The notes under the pieces: generated by a model
Seen by the model: only the letters and a program-made list of their open reading frames with translations
Told to the model about the DNA's origin: nothing
Databases searched by the model: none
In this document: positions 1-5,497 of the stretch, piece by piece
Layout of the letters: each line of letters begins with the position of its first letter
Numbering within the stretch: the stretch's first letter is position 1
Assembly: GCA_945983195.1 (NCBI GenBank)
Contig: CAMFSS010000169.1
Span: 1-5,497, forward strand
Direction: 5' to 3'
Source: an uncultured Prevotellaceae bacterium
GTDB lineage: Bacteria; Bacteroidota; Bacteroidia; Bacteroidales; Muribaculaceae
DNA length: 5,497 bases
Program-made: the position numbers and the translations under genes

Positions 1-1
1 C

Positions 2-217
2 TGCAAGCTCACGGGAGTCTACGAGGAGGAATTTGACGACCGCGATGAGGATGCCGACACCATTGCCGGACTCCTGCTCAACATAAAAGGCGATTTCCTG
101 AAGGAGAAGGAGCAGATAGTGTGCGGACGCTGCCGCTTCACGGTGCTGAGCGTGCTGAAGCACCGCATTGCCACCGTGAGAGTGAAAATCATGCCCCGAG
201 AGGAGGGTGAAAAGTGA
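2..217 (+). CDS. gldE: GldE-like CBS/CorC_HlyC membrane protein, C-terminal fragment
   Basis: This is the last 71 codons of a gene that begins before the window; the frame is open from base 2 to TGA at 215-217. The peptide resembles the C-terminal CorC_HlyC (transporter-associated) domain of GldE/hemolysin-C-type proteins: an acidic EEEFDDRDEDADT stretch, then AGLLLNIKGDFLKEKE (the usual pattern is 'T(L/I)AGL(L/I)LEIKGDFP..KE'), then a beta-strand RFTVLSVLKHRIATVRVKI. In this family an N-terminal DUF21-type membrane domain and paired CBS domains precede this part; they lie outside the window. GldE was named for gliding motility in Flavobacteria, but homologues are common in non-gliding Bacteroidales, so the name does not imply motility here. 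A PPTase frame follows after 9 bases, an arrangement I know from Bacteroidales, which supports both calls. The assignment rests on remembered family patterns, not on a search. Confidence 0.85.
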   Translation, partial: CKLTGVYEEEFDDRDEDADTIAGLLLNIKGDFLKEKEQIVCGRCRFTVLSVLKHRIATVRVKIMPREEGEK

Positions 218-226
218 CTGTGAACC

Positions 227-931
227 ATGCCAAGGCTAAAGACACTGTATGTTTGCAATAGCGTCACCCTATTGAGGTGGAAACTCACCGAATCGTGGCA
301 GGAACTGCTTGGTAGGTGCCAGGCTGCGCGCATGGTAATAGACATCGAGATTCTGCCCAAATCGGACTGACGCCGCTGCGAAGGCCTTGCCGAGCATCTA
401 TTGCTCTCGTGGTGCCTAATGGACCGAAAGGTGAGGATAGAGCACGATGAGCACGGAGTCCCGAGATTGGCGAGGCACGACGACATCTATGTGAGCATAA
501 GCCACACTCGTGGAATGGTGATGGTGGCACTGAGCCCGTGTGAGCCGGTAGGAATCGACGTGGAGTGCATATCGGATCGCGTGGTTAAGGTGCGCAGCAA
601 ATTTGTGAACGACAGCGAAAGCGATAATATATCAGCCACCGATGAAACCGACCTCACGCTTGCGTGGACGGCAAAGGAGGCAATGTATAAGCTGGCGGGA
701 GTGCCGGGAGCATCGCTCCGCGACGATTTCACTATACGCTCGATGGTGTTCACCAAGGCAGGCGATACGCACAGCCTTTGGGCACACAGCACCGCCACCG
801 GCGAGCGGCAGGATATAGAGATTTGCTCTTTAATCGACCGAGAGGAGAAGCAGGTGACTACGATAGCCCTCTTTTTCCACAGCATTTCAGAGCGAAGCGA
901 CCGGGATTATATTTACAGCCCCGAAGAATAA
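227..931 (+). pseudogene. 4'-phosphopantetheinyl transferase (Sfp-type), interrupted by in-frame TGA
   Basis: The family moves the phosphopantetheine arm of CoA onto a serine of acyl- or peptidyl-carrier proteins in the cytoplasm. Read from ATG 227, the frame gives 47 codons, a TGA at 368-370 (codon 48), then 186 further codons to TAA 929-931. The total of about 234 positions is normal for this family. Family signatures run through the frame: RR.EGLAEHLLL just after the stop (usually RR.EWLA.R.LL), RIEHDEHGVPRL, SISHTRG with His at codon 93, GIDVE at 109-113 (metal-binding Asp and Glu), and WTAKEAMYKL from 147 (catalytic Glu151, Lys155). The first 47 residues (for example LLRWKLTESWQELL) also fit the family N-terminus, so the stop splits one gene. 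The best-conserved Trp of the EWLA motif is Gly here, which hints at decay. The downstream part could be translated separately only from weak starts (TTG 401 or ATG 419) and would lack part of the N-terminal lobe. An AGGAGG at 201-206 sits 20 bases before the ATG, too far to be convincing. The stop could be genuine or a sequence error. Confidence 0.8.
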
Positions 932-994
932 AAGACAAAAGCAAGACAGACTACATAAAAACTATTAGATAGAATAACAAAAACAGGACAAGAT

Positions 995-2653
995 ATGAAA
1001 CATTTCATCACTACAATTGCAATAGCCCTCACTGTGGGTGCTGCTACGACTGATGCCGATGCGTGCACCAGTCTGCTTGTGGGCAAAAAGGCTTCAGCCG
1101 ACGGGTCGACGATAATCTCATACGCAGCCGATGCGCATACGCACTATGGCTTCCTTGAAATACTTCCGGCAGCCGACCACGAAAAAGGCGCAATGCGTGA
1201 AATTCGCGAGGGCGACACCAACAAGCCGCTCGGATTCATTCCCGAAGTGGCACACACCTACTCGGTGGTGGGCTACATCAACGAGCACCAGGTGACAGTG
1301 ACCGAATCGACATGGGGTGGCCGCCACGAGCTTGCCGACTCAACCGGACTGCTCGACTATGTGAGCCTGATGAAGATAGCTCTGCAACGCTCGAAGACGG
1401 CACGCGAGGCAATCAAGGTGATGGCCACGCTTGTGGCTCAATATGGCTATTACAGCGAGGGAGAATCGTTCTCAATAGGCGATCCCAATGAAATATGGGT
1501 GATGGACATGATAGGCAAGGGCGGCAAGGAGAAGGGTGCCGTGTGGGTGGCAGTGCGCATACCCGACGACTGCATATCGGCACACGCCAACCAGCCGCGA
1601 ATCCACACCTTCCCACTGAAGGACAAGGTGAACTGCCTCTACTCAAAGGACGTAATCAGCTTTGCTCGCAAAATGGGCTACTTCGACGGCAAGGACAAGG
1701 ACTTTGACTTTGCTGCTGCATACAACCCTGCCGACTACGGCACACTACGTGGCTGTGACGCACGCGCATGGGCATTCTTCAACAAGTACAAGAGCGGCAT
1801 GGACTGCTATCTGCCGTATCTTGAGGGGAAGAAGGACGCAGAAGTGATGCCACTCTACGTGAAGCCCGACCGCCAGGTATCTGTCCGCGACGTGCAGGCA
1901 ATGATGCGCGACCACTTTGAGGGTACACCATACGACATGACCCACGACCCCGGTGCAAAAATGCTGTGGGACGTACCATACCGCTTCCGTCCGATGACCT
2001 ACAAGGTAGACGGAGTGGAATATGTGAACGAGCGAGCCATCGCCACTCAGCAGACAGCATACGTGCTTGTGTCGCAAATGCGCTCATGGCTTCCCAACGG
2101 CATTGGCGGCGTGCTGTGGTTTGGTGTCGACGATGCCAATACCAATGTGTTCCTCCCTATGTACTGCTCGATGACCAAAGTGCCGCACAACTATGCCGAC
2201 GGTGTTGCCGACCTCTATACGCTCAACTGGGAATCGGCATTCTGGGTGAACAACTGGGTTGCAAACCAGGCATATATGCGCTATTCGCTGATGATACCCG
2301 ACATACGCAAGGTGCAGACCTCAATTGAGGACGAGCTTGCACGCAATCAGGCTCTGATAGAGGACAAGGCAATGGCAGCCTACTCAACATCGCCCACAGA
2401 GGCAGCAAAGATACTCAATGACTACTCCGAACAAGTGTCGGCCGACGCTACGGCACGCTACAAGAAGCTGGGCGAGTATCTGCTTGTGAAGTATCTCGAC
2501 GGTAACCGCAAGCGCGAGCGCGACGGCAAATTTGAGCGTAATCCGTGGGGCTACCCCTTGCAGCCTGAGTTCCCGGGCTACAATGAGGAGTATTACCGCA
2601 CTATTGTGAACGGCACCGGCGACCATCTGCGCGTGAAGGAAGTGGAGAAATAG
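995..2653 (+). CDS. Secreted C69-family dipeptidase (PepD-like)
   Basis: This 552-residue protein matches peptidase family C69, Ntn-fold hydrolases that cleave dipeptides or short peptides and become active when an N-terminal Cys is exposed. Residues 1-23 form a signal peptide (MKHF, hydrophobic IAIALTVGAA, ending DADA). Cys24 in the CTSLLVGKKASADGST segment is the predicted nucleophile, placed so that one cleavage both exports and exposes it. Further family features are the NEHQVTVTEST segment (about 96-106), GESFSIGDPNEIWVMD (156-171), VAVRIPDDCISAHANQPRI (about 185-203), a PLYVKPDR/VRDVQAMMRDHFEGTPYDMT region, and a GGVLWFGVDD...MYCSMTKVP segment near the centre-to-end. Length is typical and no disruption is seen. 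The ATG at 995 is chosen because the signal sequence begins there. It lies 63 bases after the PPTase stop, in an A-rich leader with no clear TAnnTTTG promoter or Shine-Dalgarno site, so it may be cotranscribed from upstream. Location is periplasmic or surface-exposed; the substrate is not evident. Confidence 0.92.
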   Translation: MKHFITTIAIALTVGAATTDADACTSLLVGKKASADGSTIISYAADAHTHYGFLEILPAADHEKGAMREIREGDTNKPLGFIPEVAHTYSVVGYINEHQVTVTESTWGGRHELADSTGLLDYVSLMKIALQRSKTAREAIKVMATLVAQYGYYSEGESFSIGDPNEIWVMDMIGKGGKEKGAVWVAVRIPDDCISAHANQPRIHTFPLKDKVNCLYSKDVISFARKMGYFDGKDKDFDFAAAYNPADYGTLRGCDARAWAFFNKYKSGMDCYLPYLEGKKDAEVMPLYVKPDRQVSVRDVQAMMRDHFEGTPYDMTHDPGAKMLWDVPYRFRPMTYKVDGVEYVNERAIATQQTAYVLVSQMRSWLPNGIGGVLWFGVDDANTNVFLPMYCSMTKVPHNYADGVADLYTLNWESAFWVNNWVANQAYMRYSLMIPDIRKVQTSIEDELARNQALIEDKAMAAYSTSPTEAAKILNDYSEQVSADATARYKKLGEYLLVKYLDGNRKRERDGKFERNPWGYPLQPEFPGYNEEYYRTIVNGTGDHLRVKEVEK

Positions 2654-2703
2654 CCGCGGCGCGAGAAGGAAAAATAATCGTGCAGTGGTGAAAAAAATCA
2701 CTA

Positions 2704-2740
2704 TTTGTGGCAGAAAATTGAAAAATTCTGGCTAAGTTTG
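2704..2740 (+). promoter_or_regulatory. Probable Bacteroidetes-type promoter upstream of the DUF3078-like gene
   Basis: TAAGTTTG at 2733-2740 is an exact match to the Bacteroidetes -7 element TAnnTTTG. A TTTG at 2704-2707 could act as the -33 element, but the 25-base gap is longer than the roughly 19-21 expected, so only the -7 element is persuasive. Transcription would start near 2745-2748. That is almost at the ATG at 2755 and supports translation starting instead at ATG 2815, leaving a leader of about 70 bases. It sits in the only sizeable gap (2654-2814) between the peptidase gene and the three-gene exported cluster, where a new transcription unit would be expected. Confidence 0.45.
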
Positions 2741-2814
2741 TAGGTCGAAAAGGAATGATAATCCGCTTCCCCTACATCAAGAGTATAAACAATAAGAGAA
2801 AAAAGAGCTTATTT

Positions 2815-4199
2815 ATGATTGGAAAGATAAGAACGGCAATTATAGCCACAGTTGCGATTTGTGCAATCGACGTGTGTGCAACCGGTTCAAACACTGTTTC
2901 AGCCGACACGATTCCTGCCAACGACACATTGCCATTAGAGAAGGGATTGGCTCAAATTGACACCCCGGTATGCTTTCTCGACACATTCAAGATAAAGACA
3001 GTGATACTTGACGACCACTCGGCACTCAGCCTTGATTCAATCAAGCTGAAACCGGGCATACTGTTCATGCCGCTGATTTTTGAGCACTATGAGGATCATG
3101 CCGACACCATAGCACTCGCTCCGAAGGCACCGCTTTACCAGCTTAATGCCGGTGACGAGTGGCTCACCGATGAAATAGGCTATGAGGCATGTGTACGCCG
3201 CTTGCGCTATAACACAATGATTCACAGCCCCGAAATGACCCGCTACAACCTCGACATGCTGCCCGAACCGCCGAAGCAGTATGTGATTGTAGCCGACCCG
3301 GCGACCCGCACTCTCACCCTTGAAACGAAGAAGCTCGAAGACAAGGTGGATCTTGTGGCTGACGAAACGGATGCCGCGCCCGATGTGCGCAACTGGCTTC
3401 ACACCTTCAATGGCTCAGTGCAATTCTCGCAGGCCTATCTTTCGGACAACTGGTATCAGGGAGGCAACAACAACCTCAACATCTTGGGGCACTTCATCTG
3501 GGACATCAATCTAAACCAGAACAAATACAAGAACTTGATGTTTGACAACACGATACAGTATAAAATAGGACTTCAGTCGGCACCGCAGGACACGCTGCGA
3601 AGCTACAGCATCAGTGAGGACCTTTTCCAGATAAACTCCAAATTCGGCTACAAGGCATTCAAGCACTGGTACTATTCAACCACACTGCTATTCAAGACGC
3701 AGCTACTTAACAACTATTCACCCAACACCAACGACCTTCGAGCATCGTTCCTCACACCTGGAGAGCTGAATGTGGGTCTTGGTATGACCTACAACGCCAA
3801 AAGCAAGAATGGATATGCCAACTTCGACCTATCGCTTTCGCCACTTTCCTACAACCTGAGATATGCCGCGAGAATACTCGCGTAAACCCGGCATCAATGG
3901 GTGTAGATGAAGGAAAGCATACGAAGCAGAAGTTCGGTTCGAGCCTTGAAGCACGATTCCAGTGGAAGATAACACCACAAATCAGTTGGAACTCACGCCT
4001 CTATGCCTTCACCGACTACGACAAGATGCAGGGTGACTGGGAACACACATTCAATTTCTCAATCAACAAGTATCTGTCGACTCAATTCTATATGCATCTG
4101 CGCTACGACAACGGTGCATCGAAGCACGAATCGTGGAAATATTGGCAGTTTAAGGAGATACTCAGCTTTGGACTTTCCTACCGCTTCTCGATGCAGTAA
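2815..4199 (+). pseudogene. DUF3078-like outer-membrane beta-barrel protein, frameshifted
   Basis: The frame is open from ATG 2815 to TAA 3883-3885. The remainder of the same protein continues in the next frame up to TAA 4197-4199. Joining the two near 3868-3870 restores about 461 residues, with YAA followed by ENTRVNPASMGVDEGKHT and no lost sequence. The ATG at 2815 is preferred over 2755 because a signal peptide starts there (MIGKIRTAIIATVAICAIDVCA) after an A-rich leader. About 170 residues of non-barrel N-terminal sequence follow. From about residue 193 the protein alternates polar and aromatic residues typical of outer-membrane strands: SVQFSQAYLSDNWYQGGNNN, then repeated strands such as DNTIQYKIGL, and the end ILSFGLSYRFSMQ. 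The SQ..LSDNWYQGG motif and the C-terminal strands resemble DUF3078 barrels of Bacteroidales; this is from memory. The function of the family is unknown. It is the first gene of a tight cluster with the next two exported proteins. Either a one-base deletion or a two-base insertion would explain the shift. Confidence 0.78.
3867..3882. repeat. Perfect 6-bp inverted repeat at the frameshift point
   Basis: CGCGAG (3867-3872), a 4-base AATA loop and CTCGCG (3877-3882) form a perfect hairpin. It covers the exact place where the reading frame of the barrel gene changes (about 3868-3870). It has no U-tract, lies within coding sequence and is therefore not a terminator. GC-rich hairpins are known sites of both replication slippage and sequencing error. 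Confidence 0.7.
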
Positions 4200-4208
4200 C
4201 ACCCGGCA

Positions 4209-4862
4209 ATGAAGAGGCTTGTGCTACAACATATAGTAGTGGCAATGGCACTTTTGGCAACAGCAAGTGCAGCCGCGGCAAAGGGTGCAAGCCCCGAAGA
4301 TGCCGTGACAGGGTATTATACCAACAGCGTACCCGACAGTGCGGCTTTGCTGCCTGACCGCTCGGTGGAGAAGCAGCTTGTAGCAATGAAAAGTGCGCAC
4401 CTCGATGCCATAGAAGGGGTGTGGCACTATCCCGATGAAATGATGACAGTGGCAGTGGAGCGGTTTAAGTCGCCCGATTTTGCTTCGCGCATAGCCTACC
4501 GCATAGTGATGCTTGAGTCGGATGACTTCAACCTGTTTCCCGGCACAGTGATAGGGTATATGGCGGCGAGTGCCGACAGCAGCAAGTTTGAGCTGTGGCT
4601 CTACAGCGAGCGACGCGGAGCGATGCTCTTCACACCGGTCAAGTTCATTGCAACCTTGAAGGGCGATATGCTCACGTTTAAGCGCACTGTGGCGATGAAC
4701 ATGAAAATGCGGGTGAATTTTGCGCGTTTCCTGCCGAGCCTGTTCAGAGGAGTTTCATTGACACCCGAAATCGCCACGGAGGAGCTTCCTGTTGGCTTCA
4801 GACGCATTTATCCCACAACGACAGGAACTTCGGGCTACGGCGGCAGGGTGCGATACTTATGA
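4209..4862 (+). CDS. Exported protein of unknown function, 217 aa
   Basis: I do not recognise a named family. ATG 4209 begins 9 bases after the stop of the barrel gene and opens directly with a signal peptide: MKRLVLQH, hydrophobic IVVAMALLATASAAAA, probable cleavage near residue 24. The protein has no Cys, so it is not a lipoprotein and has no disulfides; it is probably soluble in the periplasm or peripheral to the membrane. A compact core begins at about 67 with AIEGVWHYPDEMMTVAVER. This is followed by an AYRIVMLESDDFNLFPGTVIGYM segment (about 96-118) and FELWLY (127-132), an alternating beta-rich pattern like small beta-barrel or lipocalin-like folds that begin with a G.W motif; that fold idea is only inference. 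The C-terminus is basic and Gly/Tyr-rich (SGYGGRVRYL). The stop overlaps the next start by four bases (ATGA), which suggests coupled translation. Codon use looks like that of its neighbours, and no sign of transfer is seen. Confidence 0.85.
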   Translation: MKRLVLQHIVVAMALLATASAAAAKGASPEDAVTGYYTNSVPDSAALLPDRSVEKQLVAMKSAHLDAIEGVWHYPDEMMTVAVERFKSPDFASRIAYRIVMLESDDFNLFPGTVIGYMAASADSSKFELWLYSERRGAMLFTPVKFIATLKGDMLTFKRTVAMNMKMRVNFARFLPSLFRGVSLTPEIATEELPVGFRRIYPTTTGTSGYGGRVRYL

Positions 4863-5368
4863 CGAGGCCTATGCGAAACATTCTGGCAGCAATATTGATT
4901 ACGGTGATTGCGGCGACAGGAGTAGCCAAAAACACATCTACCACGAGGCGTAATCTGCGCCCCGGGGTGGAGATGCAGCGTGAAATGCAGCGTATAGCTA
5001 TCCCCGACGACACTATATGTGCTGAAGCTCCGTGTGATTTCGACCCCGATGCACTCACGCTCCGCGGCTTTGTGAAGCGTGCCGGCGACGAGCGAGAGTC
5101 ATTCATTGTGGATAACCACAGCACCTACCACATAACAGGCGTAAAACTGCTTCTGCGCTACTATGCTGCCGACGGAACTGTAATCACCGAGCGTAGTGTG
5201 GAGGTGAAATGTGACATTATGCCCGGAAAGTGGCAGCGCGTGAAAGTGCTGTCGTTCGACCGCAACCACGCCTATCACTATATCTACGGTTCACGTCCGC
5301 GCCTTAAGTCCAAGCCATTTGATGTGGCATACCGCCTGCTGCGCTATGATGTGGCAGTTTCGCGATAG
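4859..5368 (+). CDS. Small exported beta-rich protein of unknown function, 169 aa
   Basis: ATG 4859 overlaps the previous stop as ATGA, so translation is probably coupled. A second in-frame ATG at 4871 (residue 5, MRNILAAILITVIAATGVA) would give an equally good signal peptide, and the start is uncertain between the two. Cleavage is likely near residue 23. After a polar linker (about 24-65) comes a single domain: LTLRGFVKRAGDERESFIVDNHSTYHITGVKLLLRYYAADGTVI, then VEVKCDIMPGKWQRVKVLSFDRNH, then a YHYIYGSRPRLKSKPFDVAYRLL end. The 'xxFxVxNxSxxxITGVxLxLxYYxxDG..' pattern, followed by a strand ending in a PG turn, looks like an Ig-like or FxLYD-type beta-sandwich. I have seen similar uncharacterised Bacteroidales proteins, but no function is known to me. 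Cys54, Cys59 and Cys118 are present, none in a lipobox. It is the last gene of the cluster; non-coding repeats follow. Confidence 0.83.
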   Translation: MTRPMRNILAAILITVIAATGVAKNTSTTRRNLRPGVEMQREMQRIAIPDDTICAEAPCDFDPDALTLRGFVKRAGDERESFIVDNHSTYHITGVKLLLRYYAADGTVITERSVEVKCDIMPGKWQRVKVLSFDRNHAYHYIYGSRPRLKSKPFDVAYRLLRYDVAVSR

Positions 5369-5389
5369 AATCCCAGTAGGAATTGATGT

Positions 5390-5497
5390 AATAAATTTGG
5401 TGCTCTGCTTTCGATTTGCACAAATTTTAGATAAATTTGGCGGCACTCAGCAAAGCACTCAAATAAATTTGGTGCTCTGCTTTCGATTTGCACAAAT
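5390..5497. repeat. Direct repeat array, 36-bp units with 72-bp period, running to the window end
   Basis: Two identical 36-bp copies occupy 5390-5425 and 5462-5497, separated by 36 bp of different sequence. The bases flanking the left ends differ (T5389 versus A5461), so the match begins there; the right limit is unknown because the window ends. Each copy carries ATTTG-CA-CAAAT, a 5-bp dyad with a 2-base spacer (5414-5425 and 5486-5497), and a wider imperfect pairing of ATTTGGTGC with GCACAAAT that has one bulged base. The spacer holds AGCAAAGCAC (5449-5458), complementary to GTGCTCTGCT (5400-5409) except at one position, so a larger fold is possible. ATAAATTTGG occurs three times (5391, 5431, 5463), each containing TAAATTTG, a match to the -7 element TAnnTTTG. 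No coding frame or clear terminator is seen in 5369-5497. It could be a regulatory or promoter repeat for a gene beyond the window, or a dispersed intergenic repeat. Confidence 0.85.

Noticed and set aside
19..486. Long open frame on the minus strand (about 155 codons) across the gldE end and PPTase start
   Set aside because: It is antisense to frames with clear family motifs on the + strand, is rich in Ser/Arg with no domain pattern, and looks like a compositional shadow.
908..915. TATATTTA as a -7 element for the peptidase gene
   Set aside because: It misses the final G of TAnnTTTG, has no TTTG at a suitable distance upstream, and lies inside the PPTase frame.
401..931. A separate PPTase gene starting at TTG 401
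   Set aside because: Family-like sequence continues in the same frame upstream of the TGA back to ATG 227, only 9 bases after gldE, so an interrupted single gene is the better model; TTG 401 falls within a conserved helix.
2684..2705. Hairpin with an A-rich loop after the peptidase gene as a terminator
   Set aside because: The stem is short (about six pairs with a G-T wobble) and is not followed by a T-run on the + strand.
2755..2814. Start of the barrel protein at ATG 2755
   Set aside because: It would add 20 polar residues before a clear signal peptide that begins at ATG 2815, and it lies almost at the predicted transcription start.
3862..3885. Programmed ribosomal frameshift with the hairpin as stimulator
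   Set aside because: No slippery sequence precedes the shift, and the hairpin overlaps the shift site instead of lying a few bases downstream; mutation or error is simpler.
5390..5497. CRISPR array
   Set aside because: There are only two copies, the spacer is partly complementary to the repeat and shares the ATAAATTTGG motif, and no cas genes are present.

Overview
The window looks like a chromosomal segment from a Bacteroidales bacterium, most plausibly a gut lineage such as Muribaculaceae or a near relative. This is inferred from gene content and order, not from any database search. The clues are a GldE C-terminus immediately followed by an Sfp-type phosphopantetheinyl transferase, a secreted C69 dipeptidase, a DUF3078-like outer-membrane barrel, Bacteroidetes-style -7 elements (TAnnTTTG), and A-rich start regions without consistent Shine-Dalgarno sites. 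All genes lie on the + strand.

Region 1 (2-931): the last 71 codons of a gldE-like CBS/CorC_HlyC membrane protein, then after 9 bases a 4'-phosphopantetheinyl transferase (PPTase) reading frame interrupted by an in-frame TGA at 368-370. The catalytic half downstream of the stop is intact.

Region 2 (995-2653): an intact secreted peptidase of family C69, whose predicted N-terminal nucleophile Cys24 lies directly after the signal peptide.

Region 3 (2704-5368): a probable promoter, then three tightly packed genes for exported proteins. The first is a DUF3078-like outer-membrane beta-barrel broken by a frameshift near 3868-3870. The second is a periplasmic protein of unknown function that starts 9 bases later. 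The third is a small exported protein whose start codon overlaps the previous stop (ATGA). The layout suggests one transcript and an envelope-related role, but no function can be assigned.

Region 4 (5369-5497): non-coding DNA with two exact 36-bp direct repeats, 72 bp apart. They contain inverted-repeat elements and recurring TAAATTTG -7-like motifs. The second copy runs to the last base of the window, so the array may continue or the assembly may break here.

No undescribed defence, mobile or RNA-guided system is evident. The points most worth checking are the two independent gene lesions (a nonsense codon and a frameshift inside a perfect hairpin), the terminal repeat, and the three-gene exported cluster.
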